Below are positions 24,091 through 33,149 of a stretch of 64,000 nt of DNA, piece by piece. The stretch is taken from positions 62,001 to 126,000 of the forward strand of contig NZ_VOBR01000003.1 in the NCBI RefSeq assembly GCF_007845675.1. The letters run 5' to 3'. The DNA is from Lentzea tibetensis (GTDB lineage: Bacteria > Actinomycetota > Actinomycetes > Mycobacteriales > Pseudonocardiaceae). Position 1 is the first letter of the stretch; every line of letters begins with the position of its first letter. The notes under the pieces are model-generated. The model worked only from the letters and a program-made list of their open reading frames with translations, did no database searches and was not told the origin of the DNA. Position numbers and translations under genes: made by a program.

Positions 24091-26334
24091 TCACCCTTGC
24101 TTTGGGCCAATTTTGAACACCCAGGCGTGCTGCCCGGCGTTGGCAGGCAGGTCCACGGTCAGCTTGCCTCCCTGCCACCCCCAGGTCAGCGGCTGGTCGT
24201 GGCCGAGCAGCGTGACCCGGTCACCCGGCTTGATCGGCACGGGAGCGTCCACCACCAGCCGGCTGCCGGGGTCGACGAGCGAGGTGACGTAGAACGCCTC
24301 GTTCTGCTTGACCGTGAACCGCAGGTTCCCCTGCTGGGCCATGCGCGACCAGTACGTCGTGCCGTAGATCGACTCGCCGTTGGTCCGCAGCCACGCCCCG
24401 GTCTCGCGCAGCCGCTGCTGCATGATCTCCGGGATGGTGCCGTCCGCGCGCGGCCCGATGTCCAGCAGGAAGTTGCCGTTCTTGGACGTCGTGTCGACCA
24501 GCGTGTCCACGACCTCGTTCGCGGTCATGTACATGTGGTCCGGCGTGGCCCGGTTCCAGCCGTAGGAGCGCGGGTCGAGTCCGCGGCTCGCCTCCCACTT
24601 CTGCACCACGGTGTTGGGGTACGAGGCGTACTCCGGCGTGGTGAAGTCGTGCGTCGGGATGCCGCACCGGTCGTCGACCGTGACGTCCTTGGGCCTCGGC
24701 CGGTTCTTGGCTTTGTTGAAGTAGTCCGCGAACACCCGGCGGCTGTCGTTCGCGCCGCCGATGTCGCACCAGATGACGTCCGGGTCGTAGCCGTCGACCA
24801 GTTCGGTCATCTGCGGGCCCTGGTAGTCCTTCACGAAGTCGCGGCCCGCCTGGTAGCCGGTGTAGGGCTCGGCCGCGCCGGTGTACGGGTTGCGCGGGCC
24901 GTGGCCGCTCCACGGCTTGTCCGGGTTGAACCACTCGGGCATCGAGAAGTACAGGCCGTTGCGCAGCTGCGGCGTGTACTTGCGGGACGCGTCGAACAGC
25001 TCCTTCACCAGGTCGCGCTTCGGGCCGAGGTCGACCGAGTCGCGGCCGGACACCTTCGAGTCCCACAGCGCGAAACCCTCGTGGTGCTTGGAGGTCAGCA
25101 CGTAGTACCGCGCGCCTGCCTGCTCGAAGAGCTGCACCCAGTCCTTCGGGTCGAACTTCGCCGCGGTGAACTGCTCGATGAACTCGTCGTACGAGAAGTC
25201 CTTGCCGAAGTTCTGCGCGTGGTACGGGTGCACGGCGTTCTTCGGGTCCTGCATCCACTGCCAGTACCACTCGGCGTACTGCTCACCGGGCGGCGACCAG
25301 GCGGGCGCGGAGTACAGGCCCCAGTGGATGAAGATGCCGAACTTGGCGTCGTCGAACCAGTACGGCGACTCGTGGGTGCCCAGCGACGCGTCGGTCGGCT
25401 GGTAGTCCGCGACGCCGAGCGTGAACTTCGCGTTCTGCTCGGCTCTCGCCCCGATCGCCCGCGCAACGACGGTGCCGTCCACCGTGGACTTGCGGGTGGT
25501 CGTGACGCCGATGCGGACGCGGGCCTCCTCGCCGGGAGCCAGTCTGGTGACGAACGCGGGCTTCACGGTGATCGCGCCGGGCGCGTTCAGGTGCACCGAG
25601 ACGTCGTCGAGCCACGTGTCGCCCAGGTTGACCACGGTCGCCTCGACCGCCTGCGCACCGCGTCCGGGGATCTTGGTCGTGGACCGCGCGCCGCGCACCG
25701 CGAGCGCTTTGCCGTGCGTGACGGGCTGCATGGTCAACGCGAACACGTGCAGGGCCGACTTGCCCTCCTCGGCCGGGTGCGTGACCGGCAGCGTGATCGC
25801 GACGGCCTCGCGTTTCGGATCCGCCCACACCTGCGCGGTCGCGATCGACACCGGGTGCTGGTCGACCCCGGTCGGCGTGTAGCGGTACGGCGCCGACACC
25901 GGGCCGCTGCCCGAGTACCAGTCCGCGGCGCCGAGCCCCGCGGTCGTGGTCGAGCCGTCCGCGTAGTGGACGGTCGCCGTGCCGCTCGCCCCGTCCCAGC
26001 TGGACGCGAGCAGGAAGTGCGCCGAGACGTAGTTGCCCTTCGGCAGCTCGATCCGCTGTCCCAGCGCGACGACGTTGTTCTTCCCCTGATGCGCGGGGAA
26101 CTGGTGGGGGATGCCGTCGACGACGATGCGCCCGGTCGGCAGCGCCTCGCTGGGGAAGGTGTGTCCGGACCCGTCGAAGTTGCCGTCCTTGAGTTGGGCG
26201 GTGTCGATGCCGTCGTTGTCGAAGTACCGGTCGAGCGCCACAGGTAGGGGGTGCGGCGCTGGAGCGGCGGTGGCGGCTGCGGCGGTGAGGAGCGAGGCGA
26301 GCAACACCATGCTCGTGGCGAACGCTCTCTTCAT
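24091..26334 (-). CDS. Secreted alpha-L-fucosidase (GH29) with accessory domains
   Basis: The protein has 747 residues. A Sec signal peptide (MKR plus hydrophobic core, AAPAP cleavage region near 30) sends it outside. Residues about 40-190 form a galactose-binding/NPCBM-like module, 215-300 a NEW3-type beta domain (VVNLGDTWLDDVSVHL), and 320-660 the GH29 barrel. Typical barrel signatures are FGIFIHWGLYSAPAW, YYVLTSKHHEGFALWDS and DVIWCDIGG with the probable nucleophile D524. A C-terminal beta domain ends the protein. It removes terminal L-fucose from glycans. ATG 26334 has GGAGGG 3 bases upstream. The promoter carries motifs shared with the GH95-like gene. Confidence 0.92.
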   Translation of the reverse strand: MKRAFATSMVLLASLLTAAAATAAPAPHPLPVALDRYFDNDGIDTAQLKDGNFDGSGHTFPSEALPTGRIVVDGIPHQFPAHQGKNNVVALGQRIELPKGNYVSAHFLLASSWDGASGTATVHYADGSTTTAGLGAADWYSGSGPVSAPYRYTPTGVDQHPVSIATAQVWADPKREAVAITLPVTHPAEEGKSALHVFALTMQPVTHGKALAVRGARSTTKIPGRGAQAVEATVVNLGDTWLDDVSVHLNAPGAITVKPAFVTRLAPGEEARVRIGVTTTRKSTVDGTVVARAIGARAEQNAKFTLGVADYQPTDASLGTHESPYWFDDAKFGIFIHWGLYSAPAWSPPGEQYAEWYWQWMQDPKNAVHPYHAQNFGKDFSYDEFIEQFTAAKFDPKDWVQLFEQAGARYYVLTSKHHEGFALWDSKVSGRDSVDLGPKRDLVKELFDASRKYTPQLRNGLYFSMPEWFNPDKPWSGHGPRNPYTGAAEPYTGYQAGRDFVKDYQGPQMTELVDGYDPDVIWCDIGGANDSRRVFADYFNKAKNRPRPKDVTVDDRCGIPTHDFTTPEYASYPNTVVQKWEASRGLDPRSYGWNRATPDHMYMTANEVVDTLVDTTSKNGNFLLDIGPRADGTIPEIMQQRLRETGAWLRTNGESIYGTTYWSRMAQQGNLRFTVKQNEAFYVTSLVDPGSRLVVDAPVPIKPGDRVTLLGHDQPLTWGWQGGKLTVDLPANAGQHAWVFKIGPKQG

Positions 26335-26368
26335 TGGCCCTCCGATGTCTGATGCGCCCAAGGGACTT

Positions 26369-26405
26369 CATCGGCCGATGTAACGATGATTCATCCGATG
26401 TATGG
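26369..26405 (-). promoter_or_regulatory. Candidate operator sites of the fucosidase gene
   Basis: Reading in the gene direction, CCATACATCGGATGAA starts at 26405. It contains a quasi-palindrome TACATC-G-GATGAA. A second site TACATCGGCCGATGAA follows, with a 12-bp perfect palindrome CATCGGCCGATG at 26369-26380. The first 12 bases (26394-26405) recur exactly before the GH95-like gene at 39210-39221. Confidence 0.55.
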
Positions 26406-26523
26406 CCTAGCAGGAGTCCTCATCGGGTGTCAACGGGTCGCGTTGACACCTGCCCGGTACCGGACATAGCGTTCACCCGTTCCCAACTGAAGATCGGCCG
26501 CGGTGCTGACCGGCACCACAACC

Positions 26524-26612
26524 CGAGTGGGAGAGACCCCGCCTGTCGTGCGGGGCGCCGAAGGGGCAATCCCGCACACTCTCAGGCAGCAAGACCTCTC
26601 GGGTGAGGCAAC
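26524..26612 (+). promoter_or_regulatory. Glycine riboswitch
   Basis: The conserved pieces of a gcvT-type glycine aptamer are present in order: GTGGGAGAGACC (26528-26538), GCGCCGAAGGGGCAA (26555-26569), ACTCTCAGGCA (26578-26588), and a closing GGCAACTCTG. The aptamer ends about 50 bases before gcvH. Glycine binding should raise gcvH-sdaA expression, as it does for other glycine cleavage operons. I see one full aptamer and no clear second one. Confidence 0.88.
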
Positions 26613-26659
26613 TCTGCACGGCGGAGGGGGACTCATCCGAACTCCCTAGGAGCGCTGCC

Positions 26660-27040
26660 GTGACCTACCCCGAGAACCTCCTGTACACGCCCGAGCACGA
26701 GTGGGTCGACTGGACGCCGGGCACCCAGGACCCGCTGACCGTCGGCATCACCTCGTACGCCGCGGACTCGCTCGGCGACATCGTCTTCGTGCAGCTGCCG
26801 ACCGTCGGCGAGCAGGTCGTGTCCGGCAAGGTGTGCGGCGAGCTCGAGTCGACGAAGTCCGTCAGCGATCTGTTCTCCCCGGTCAGCGGCGAGATCATCG
26901 CGGTCAACGAGGCCGTCGTCGCCGATCCCGCGCTGGTGAACTCCGACCCGTACGGCGAGGGCTGGCTGTTCAAGGTGAAGGTCGAGTCGGCCGAGGGCCT
27001 GCTCACGGCGGCCAAGTACGCCGAACTGACCCAGGACTGA
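26660..27040 (+). CDS. gcvH: Glycine cleavage system H protein
   Basis: The protein has 126 residues, the usual size. It shuttles the aminomethyl group between GcvP, GcvT and Lpd on a lipoyl arm. The lipoylated lysine is K66 in [10 protein letters not shown], and the [19 protein letters not shown] and GEGWLFKV segments are typical. GTG 26660 lies 7-8 bases after AGGAG. The gene stands directly behind the glycine riboswitch and two bases before sdaA. GcvP and GcvT are not in the window, so this operon carries only part of the pathway. Confidence 0.96.
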   Translation: MTYPENLLYTPEHEWVDWTPGTQDPLTVGITSYAADSLGDIVFVQLPTVGEQVVSGKVCGELESTKSVSDLFSPVSGEIIAVNEAVVADPALVNSDPYGEGWLFKVKVESAEGLLTAAKYAELTQD

Positions 27041-27042
27041 TC

Positions 27043-28413
27043 GTGGCGATCAGCGTTTTCGACCTGTTCTCGGTCGGCATCGGCCCGTCCAGCTCGCACA
27101 CGGTCGGCCCGATGCGGGCCGCCGTGATGTTCGTCGACCGGCTGCGGTCGTCCGGGCTGCTCGCGCACACCGACCGGGTGCACGTCGAGCTGTTCGGCTC
27201 GCTCGGCGCGACCGGCTACGGGCACGGCAGCCCGAAGGCCGTGCTGCTGGGACTGGAGGGCAACCACCCCGAGGAGGTCGACCCGGCCGCCGCCGCGCTG
27301 CGGGTCGAGCAGGTCCTCGCGACCGGACGGCTGCTGCTCGGCGGTGAGAAGGAGATCGCCTTCCAGTCCGACGTCGACCTCGTCATGCACCGGCGCAAGT
27401 CGCTTCCGCTGCACCCCAACGGGATGAGCTTCGAGGCGTTCGACGGCGAGTCCTCACTGGACAGTGCGGTGTACTACTCGATCGGCGGCGGCTTCGTCGT
27501 CGACGAGACCGCGACCGGCACCGACCGGATCAAGCAGGACGAGACGCAGCTGCCGCACCCGTTCCTCACCGGCGACGACCTGCTGGCGCGCACGCGCGAG
27601 ACCGGGCTGTCGATCAGCGAGATCATGCTCGCCAACGAGCAGGCGTGGCGTTCCGAGGAGGAGATCCGGTCCGGGCTGCTGCACATCTGGCGGGTGATGC
27701 AGGAGTGCGTCGAACGCGGCTGCAACGAGCACGGCGAGCTCCCCGGTGGGCTGAAGGTGCGCCGTCGTGCCGCGGACATGCGGCGCACGTTGGAGGGCGA
27801 GCACTTCGCCACGGACCCGTTGCGGGTCATGGACTGGGTGACGCTGTTCGCGCTGGCGGTCAACGAGGAGAACGCCGCGGGCGGCCGGGTCGTCACCGCG
27901 CCGACCAACGGCGCGGCGGGCATCGTGCCCGCGGTGCTGCACTACTACACGAGGTTCGTGCCGGGCGCGTCCGACGACGGTGTGGTGCGGTTCATGCTCA
28001 CGGCGGCCGCGATCGGCGTGCTGTTCAAGGAGAACGCGTCGATCTCCGGTGCCGAGGTCGGCTGCCAGGGCGAGGTCGGTTCGGCGTGCTCGATGGCCGC
28101 CGGTGGTCTCGCCGAGGTGCTCGGCGGCACGCCGGAGCAGGTCGAGAACGCGGCCGAGATCGCCATGGAGCACAACCTCGGTCTGACGTGCGACCCGATC
28201 GGCGGGCTCGTGCAGATCCCGTGCATCGAGCGCAACGCGCTGGCGTCGATCAAGGCGATCACCGCCGCCCGCATGGCGCTGCGGGGCGACGGCTCGCACT
28301 TCGTCTCGCTGGACAAGGTCATCAAGACCATGCGGGAGACCGGCAAGGACATGTCGGTGAAGTACAAGGAGACCGCGCGCGGCGGCCTCGCCGTGAACGT
28401 CATCGAGTGCTAG
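27043..28413 (+). CDS. sdaA: L-serine ammonia-lyase (L-serine dehydratase), iron-sulfur type
   Basis: The protein has 456 residues with beta and alpha parts fused. It deaminates L-serine to pyruvate using a [4Fe-4S] cluster. SSSHTVGPM (17-24) is the substrate-site signature. Cysteines C341 (GCQGEVG), C383 (LTCDPIGG) and C394 (IPCIERN) show the 42- and 11-residue spacing of the known cluster ligands. GTG 27043 begins two bases after the gcvH stop. Co-transcription behind the glycine riboswitch fits a route in which excess glycine is converted to serine and then drained to pyruvate. The 3' end overlaps the next, convergent gene by 4 bp. Confidence 0.95.
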   Translation: MAISVFDLFSVGIGPSSSHTVGPMRAAVMFVDRLRSSGLLAHTDRVHVELFGSLGATGYGHGSPKAVLLGLEGNHPEEVDPAAAALRVEQVLATGRLLLGGEKEIAFQSDVDLVMHRRKSLPLHPNGMSFEAFDGESSLDSAVYYSIGGGFVVDETATGTDRIKQDETQLPHPFLTGDDLLARTRETGLSISEIMLANEQAWRSEEEIRSGLLHIWRVMQECVERGCNEHGELPGGLKVRRRAADMRRTLEGEHFATDPLRVMDWVTLFALAVNEENAAGGRVVTAPTNGAAGIVPAVLHYYTRFVPGASDDGVVRFMLTAAAIGVLFKENASISGAEVGCQGEVGSACSMAAGGLAEVLGGTPEQVENAAEIAMEHNLGLTCDPIGGLVQIPCIERNALASIKAITAARMALRGDGSHFVSLDKVIKTMRETGKDMSVKYKETARGGLAVNVIEC

Positions 28414-29021
28414 AGGTCTGAGATGGCGATCTGCGTGTCGACGTCGCCGATGCGGCGCAGCCGCTCCCACAGGGCATCGCTGTAGAGCCAGTCGCGGATC
28501 GGTGCGGCCGGGTCCTCCGGGAACCACCAGAGGCTCGGCTCACCGCCGTGCGCGAGGTCGTTCGCCCAGTACCGGGCGAGGCCGGCGACCGCTTCGTCGT
28601 CGGGCAGCGCGTCGACGAACCGCAGCCACGGCCCCAGGTCGGAGTCCACGTGCGCGGCCGCGCACAGCAGGTCGCCCGTGAGGTTGCGGGTCAGCATCCC
28701 GCGCAGCGCCTCGCGGACGGCCTGTTGTTCGTCGGCGGGCCACGTCGAGAAGCGGGCGAAGCTCAAGCCCTTCAACAAGATCGGGTCGGGCAGCTCTTCG
28801 AGGAGCCGCAGGATCCTCGGTGCCAGCCCGCGCCACAGCAACCCGTACTGGTCGGCGTTCCAGTGGCTCGTGACCTCGCGCGCGAAGCTGCCGACGAGGT
28901 CCCGCGGCACGAGTGCGGGGTCGCCGCCGAGTGCGTCGAGGTCCGACTGCGCGTAGCAGTACGTGCAGCCGTCCACCGCGCCGACGCGCGGCACGTCGGC
29001 GAAGACGCGGTCGAGGTCCAT
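28410..29021 (-). CDS. Conserved hypothetical protein
   Basis: The protein has 203 residues. Near the N-terminus is [16 protein letters not shown] with a C19-x2-C22 pair. The rest is predicted helical with many Trp and Leu ([41 protein letters not shown]). It resembles uncharacterised actinobacterial proteins of the same length, but I cannot assign a function. ATG 29021 is the only sensible start. It is followed, in the gene direction, by the convergent sdaA end and has a short gap to the upstream SDR gene, so the two may be co-transcribed. Confidence 0.75.
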   Translation of the reverse strand: MDLDRVFADVPRVGAVDGCTYCYAQSDLDALGGDPALVPRDLVGSFAREVTSHWNADQYGLLWRGLAPRILRLLEELPDPILLKGLSFARFSTWPADEQQAVREALRGMLTRNLTGDLLCAAAHVDSDLGPWLRFVDALPDDEAVAGLARYWANDLAHGGEPSLWWFPEDPAAPIRDWLYSDALWERLRRIGDVDTQIAISDL

Positions 29022-29053
29022 ACGTCCAGGCTACGACCCGGTGTCCACTTGAT

Positions 29054-29761
29054 TCACACGGTGAACCCACCGTCCACATTGAACGAGGCGCCGGTCACGT
29101 ACGCGCTGCCCGGCCCGGCGAGGAACGCGACCACGTCGGCGATCTCGTCCGGCTGGGCGTAGCGGCCGAGCGCGGTGATGCCGTTGATCGCCTCGGCCAT
29201 CGGACCGGACGCCGGGTTCAGGTCCGTGTCGGTGGCGCCGGGGTTGACGATGTTCGCCGTGATGCCGCGCGGTCCCAGGTCCCGCGCGAGTCCCTTGGTC
29301 ATGCCGACGAGCGCGGTCTTGCTCATCGAGTACAGCGTGAAGCCGGGGAACGGTGCGTGCACGGCGACGTTGCTGCCGATGCTGATGATCCGGCCGCCTT
29401 CGGTCATGTGCCGGGCCGCGCTCCTGGACGCGAGGAACGGCGCGCGGACGTTGACGGCGACGGTGCGCTCGAACTCGGCGAGCCCGAGCTCTTCCAGCGG
29501 GCCGACGATGAACTCCGCCGCGTTGTTCACGAGGATGTCGAGGCGGCCGAACGCGGCGGCGGCTTCGTCAACGGCCGCAACGATCTCGTCGGCGTCCGCG
29601 CTGTCGGCGCGGATGGCGAGCGCCTTCGTCGGCTCGATTTCGGCGCTGCGGTGCGTGATGGCGACGTCGGCGCCGAGCTCGGCCAGCCGAGACGCCACCG
29701 ACTTTCCAATGCCGCGGCTGCCGCCGGTCACCAGAGCCGCCTTGCCTTCGAGGATGTTCAT
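29054..29761 (-). CDS. Short-chain dehydrogenase/reductase (SDR)
   Basis: The protein has 235 residues, a classical SDR. The cofactor motif TGGSRGIG is at 12-19, NNAAE is the NAG-type strand, Ser lies in SIGSN, and the catalytic Tyr-x3-Lys appears as YSMSK (about 143-147). It should use NADP(H), given the downstream basic/HRSA segment. Its closest relatives are 3-oxoacyl-ACP-reductase-like enzymes of unknown substrate. It is divergent from the P450 gene, with about 150 bases between starts. Confidence 0.92.
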   Translation of the reverse strand: MNILEGKAALVTGGSRGIGKSVASRLAELGADVAITHRSAEIEPTKALAIRADSADADEIVAAVDEAAAAFGRLDILVNNAAEFIVGPLEELGLAEFERTVAVNVRAPFLASRSAARHMTEGGRIISIGSNVAVHAPFPGFTLYSMSKTALVGMTKGLARDLGPRGITANIVNPGATDTDLNPASGPMAEAINGITALGRYAQPDEIADVVAFLAGPGSAYVTGASFNVDGGFTV

Positions 29762-29908
29762 GTCTCACAGCCTGTCTGACGTGCGGCTGAAGGTCTGGCG
29801 GAGATCGGACCTGCAGTTCGCAGACGACCTGTTCGGGCGTAGTGGGACCGCTACTCCAGGTGAGACAAGGACTTTCGGCCACATGCATCGCCCGCACACT
29901 CCGTTGTC

Positions 29909-31111
29909 ATGTCAATCGGCAGCACCTACGCACCGTTCAGCGACGAGCACGTCGCCAACCCCTACCCGTTCTTCGCCGAGGCCCGCGCACAGGAACCCGT
30001 GTTCTTCAGCGAGCAGCTGGGCTACTGGGTCGTCAGCAGGTACGACGACGCCGCCGCAGTGCTGAAGGACTACCGGCGCTTCACAGCGAGCAACCTCTCC
30101 GCGCGGCAGCAGTCCGAGCAGGTGCGGGCGATCCTCGGCGACAGCGTCATGGTGCCGTCGCTGCAGGAGGTCGACCCACCGGACCACACGCAGCTGCGCG
30201 GCGCGATCATGAAGGGGTTCTCCGCGCGGCGGGTCTCGTCGCTCGAGCCGGTGATCCGGGCGTTCGCCGACCGGTTGATCGACCGGTTCGGAGCGTCCGG
30301 CGATGGCGACTTCATGAAGATGTTCTCCGAGCCGTTCCCGATGATGGTCATCGGGCACCTCATGGGCGTGCCCGAGCAGGACTGGCACCACCTCCAGCGG
30401 TGGTCCGACGACATCATGGCGATGATGCTCGGCTCGATGTCGGAGGACGAGGAGCTGCCGTACGCGAAGAGCGCGCTGGACTTCAAGAACCACGTCTACG
30501 ACATCGTCGAGCGTCGCCGCAGCGAGCCCGGTGACGACCTGACGACCGCGCTGATCGAGTCGTCGCTCGACGACGACCAGATCGCGGGCCTGCTCCAGCT
30601 GTTGCTGCTGGCGGGTTTCGAGACGACGGTGAAGCTGCTCGGGCTGGCGCTGCGCGAGCTGCTGACCGACCGCGCGCACTGGCAGGCGATCGTCGACGAT
30701 CCGTCAGGCATCCCGGCCGTCGTCGAGGAGGCGCTGCGGTTCGACGGGCCGGTGGTGTCGCTGATCCGGCAGGCGCAGGAGGACGTCGAGGTCGGCGGCA
30801 GGCAGATCCTCAAAGGGCAGATGGTGCAGGTGCTGCTCGGGTCCGCGAACCACGACGAAGCCGTGTTCGAAGACCCCGAGTCCTTCTGCCCGGCGCGCAA
30901 GGGCGCCTCGGCGCACCTCACGCTCGGCGCGGGTGCGCACTACTGCCTCGGTGCCGCCCTCGCGCGGATGGAGGCCAAGGTGGCGCTGGAGCAGCTGACC
31001 AGGCGGCTGCCGTCGCTGAGGCTGGTACCCGATCAGGAGATCGAGTACCTGCCCAACCTCAACATGCGTGGTCCACTCGGCCTTCGGGTCGCGTGGGGAT
31101 CGCCCGGCTGA
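29909..31111 (+). CDS. Cytochrome P450
   Basis: The protein has 400 residues, soluble bacterial class. The I-helix oxygen-activation motif is LLAGFETT, the K-helix ExxR is EEALRF, and the heme-binding loop is LGAGAHYCLG with the proximal thiolate at C346. The first residue of the loop motif is Leu rather than the usual Phe, which is tolerated in many bacterial P450s. No ferredoxin gene is adjacent. The substrate is unknown. An SDR is divergent on one side and a desaturase convergent on the other, which hints at lipid or terpenoid oxidation without proving it. The last 53 bases overlap the desaturase gene. Confidence 0.94.
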   Translation: MSIGSTYAPFSDEHVANPYPFFAEARAQEPVFFSEQLGYWVVSRYDDAAAVLKDYRRFTASNLSARQQSEQVRAILGDSVMVPSLQEVDPPDHTQLRGAIMKGFSARRVSSLEPVIRAFADRLIDRFGASGDGDFMKMFSEPFPMMVIGHLMGVPEQDWHHLQRWSDDIMAMMLGSMSEDEELPYAKSALDFKNHVYDIVERRRSEPGDDLTTALIESSLDDDQIAGLLQLLLLAGFETTVKLLGLALRELLTDRAHWQAIVDDPSGIPAVVEEALRFDGPVVSLIRQAQEDVEVGGRQILKGQMVQVLLGSANHDEAVFEDPESFCPARKGASAHLTLGAGAHYCLGAALARMEAKVALEQLTRRLPSLRLVPDQEIEYLPNLNMRGPLGLRVAWGSPG

Positions 31112-32075
31112 CCTCGCTGAGGTGCTGCAGGACGTATCCGAAGGACCTGAACAGTCCACATTGGGCGTAGTCGATGCCGCGTTCCGCGCAGAAGTCGCGC
31201 ACGATCGTCTGTGCGCGCCGGAGGTGCGGGCGCGGCATGTTCGGGAACAGGTGGTGCTCGATCTGGTAGTTCAGGCCGCCGAGCGTGAAGTCCACCAGCC
31301 AGCCGCCGCGCACGTTCCGCGACGTCAGCACCTGCTTGCGCAGGAAGTCCAGGTTGTGATCGGCGGTGAGGATCGGCATGCCCTTGTGGTTGGGCGCGAA
31401 CGAGCAGCCCATGTAGAGGCCCCACAGGCCCTGGTGGACCGCGATGAACGCGACCGCGAGGCCCGGTGACAGCACGTAGAACACCGCGGCCAGGTACACC
31501 ACGACGTGGCCGATCATCAGCACCCGCTCGAACGGCCGCGACTTGCTGATGCTCGACCAGTGCAGCGCGATGCCCTCGAGCAGCAGCAACGGGAAGAACA
31601 GCCACGCCTGGTGCCTGCTCATCCAGCGCAGCAGGCCGCGCTTCTCGGCGCCCTGGCGGGTGGTGAAGGCCAGGACGGAGATGTCGACGTCCGGGTCCTC
31701 GTCCTCGTGGTTCGGGTTCGCGTGGTGGCGGTTGTGCTTGTTCACCCACCACCCGTAGCTGACCCCGGTGAGTCCACCGTGGACCAGGCCCGTCACGTCG
31801 TTCCACTGGCGAGCGCTGAAGATCTGCTTGTGCCCCGCGTCGTGCCCGATGAACGCGAGCTGGGTGCACATCACCGCGAGCACGGCCGCGGTGAACATCT
31901 GCCACCACGAGTCCCCGAGGAACGCGAAAGCGACCCAGGTGCCGGCGAACACCACGAGGTTGAGCGTCATGCGCAGGATGTAGTGCCCGCTTCGCCTGCG
32001 GAGCAGACCGGCCTTCTTGATCACGCGGGACAGCTCAGCGAACTCGCTGCCCTGGCGGGGAAATGTCTGGGTCAT
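31059..32075 (-). CDS. Membrane fatty-acid desaturase
   Basis: The protein has 338 residues. The three histidine boxes of di-iron acyl desaturases are present: HDAGH (about 75), HNRHH (about 111) and QIEHH (about 268), separated by paired hydrophobic segments. It introduces a double bond into an acyl-CoA or lipid-bound acyl chain at the membrane. ATG 32075 (MTQTFPRQ) is chosen because the longer open frame upstream runs across the HxlR gene and is unlike the family. The C-terminal about 18 codons overlap the convergent P450 gene by 53 bp. Confidence 0.92.
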   Translation of the reverse strand: MTQTFPRQGSEFAELSRVIKKAGLLRRRSGHYILRMTLNLVVFAGTWVAFAFLGDSWWQMFTAAVLAVMCTQLAFIGHDAGHKQIFSARQWNDVTGLVHGGLTGVSYGWWVNKHNRHHANPNHEDEDPDVDISVLAFTTRQGAEKRGLLRWMSRHQAWLFFPLLLLEGIALHWSSISKSRPFERVLMIGHVVVYLAAVFYVLSPGLAVAFIAVHQGLWGLYMGCSFAPNHKGMPILTADHNLDFLRKQVLTSRNVRGGWLVDFTLGGLNYQIEHHLFPNMPRPHLRRAQTIVRDFCAERGIDYAQCGLFRSFGYVLQHLSEVSRAIPTRPEGRVDHAC

Positions 32076-32128
32076 CCCAGTCAGCGTGACACCCCGCGGG
32101 CCGGGTGTACACCTCGGGTCGGTGAACG

Positions 32129-32488
32129 TCAGGCCAAGCGGCTGTCGTAGCGCTCCTGCGCCTCGAGCACCTCGGGCATCCGGCTCTCCACGAGATCGAT
32201 CAACGCCTTCAGCCGCTCGGCCGTCTCGTGCCCGAGCGGTGTCAGGCTGTAGTCGACGCGCGGCGGGTTCGTCGGCTGCGCGTCGCGGTGCACCAGACCG
32301 TCGCGTTCGAGCGCGTGCAACGTCTGGGCCAGCATCTTCTCGCTCACGCCGTCGACGCGGCGGCGCAGCTCGTTGAACCGCAGCGGCCCCTCGCGCAGCG
32401 CGCCCACGGTCAGGCTGCCCCACCGGCCGGTGACGTGCTCCAGCGTGGGGCGCGACGGGCACCCGCTCGCGAACACGTTGAACTCCAT
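32129..32488 (-). CDS. HxlR-family transcriptional regulator
   Basis: The protein has 119 residues and the MarR-like winged-helix fold of HxlR/QorR/HypR proteins. It has the family words TGRWGSLTVGALREGPLRFNELRR and SEKMLAQTLHALERDGLV. A single cysteine, C10, sits in the position of the redox-sensing Cys of HypR-type members. It is divergent from a flavodoxin-type oxidoreductase, and a near-perfect 23-bp inverted repeat fills the gap. That points to local repression relieved by quinone or thiol stress. Confidence 0.92.
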   Translation of the reverse strand: MEFNVFASGCPSRPTLEHVTGRWGSLTVGALREGPLRFNELRRRVDGVSEKMLAQTLHALERDGLVHRDAQPTNPPRVDYSLTPLGHETAERLKALIDLVESRMPEVLEAQERYDSRLA

Positions 32489-32499
32489 GTCTGAAGGAT

Positions 32500-32522
32500 A
32501 GCGCTAACTAGAAGTTTGCGCT
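32500..32522. promoter_or_regulatory. HxlR operator between divergent genes
   Basis: Arms AGCGCTAACT (32500-32509) and AGTTTGCGCT (32513-32522) match at 9 of 10 positions around the centre AGA. The site begins 12 bases before the HxlR start and lies 60 bases before the flavodoxin start, so it could control both genes. Confidence 0.68.
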
Positions 32523-32582
32523 TTCGAAAAGTTTGTGCTCAACTCGTTCGGGACACACCACCCCTCACGAGGAGTCACACCG

Positions 32583-33149
32583 ATGATCGTTTCGATCGCC
32601 TACCACTCGGGTTTCGGCCACACGGCGGTGCTCGCCGAGGCCGTGCGCGACGGCGCCGCGGACGCGGGCGCGACCGTTCACGTGCTCCCGGTCGACCAGC
32701 TGACCGAGGAGCAGTGGGAGCTCCTGGACGCCTCCGACGCGATCGTGTTCGGGTCGCCGACCTACATGGGCACCGCGTCCGGCGCGTTCCACGCGTTCGC
32801 CGAGGAGTCGTCGAAGCGCTGGTTCTCCCAGGCCTGGAAGGACAAGATCGCCGCCGGGTTCACCAACTCCGGCTCCAAGAGCGGCGACAAGGTGCACACG
32901 CTGCAGTTCTTCTCGATCCTGGCCGCGCAGCACGGCATGAACTGGGTCAACCTCGGCCTGCACCCCGGCTGGAACAGCACCCAGGGTTCCGAGAACGACC
33001 TCAACCGGCTCGGCATCTTCCTCGGCGCGGGCGCGCAGACGAACAGCGACGAGGGGCCTGAGGGCGTGCACAAGGCCGACATCGCGACGGCCGAGCACCT
33101 CGGCCGCCGCGTCGCCGAGGCCACCCGCAGGTGGCGTCAGGCGGCCTGA
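32583..33149 (+). CDS. Flavodoxin-fold NAD(P)H-dependent oxidoreductase (WrbA-like)
   Basis: The protein has 188 residues. It has an FMN-phosphate loop after the first strand (IAYHSGFGHTAVLAE) and the FGSPTYMGTASGAFHAF segment found in WrbA-type quinone reductases. It likely reduces quinones by two electrons and so prevents redox cycling. ATG 32583 starts the first beta strand directly and has GAGGAG upstream. Regulation by the divergent HxlR protein is inferred from the shared operator. The end overlaps the convergent methyltransferase gene by 13 bp. Confidence 0.88.
   Translation: MIVSIAYHSGFGHTAVLAEAVRDGAADAGATVHVLPVDQLTEEQWELLDASDAIVFGSPTYMGTASGAFHAFAEESSKRWFSQAWKDKIAAGFTNSGSKSGDKVHTLQFFSILAAQHGMNWVNLGLHPGWNSTQGSENDLNRLGIFLGAGAQTNSDEGPEGVHKADIATAEHLGRRVAEATRRWRQAA

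Noticed and set aside
24034-26247. 737-codon open frame opposite the GH29 gene
   Set aside because: Low-complexity Arg/Val-rich shadow of a clear secreted glycosidase.
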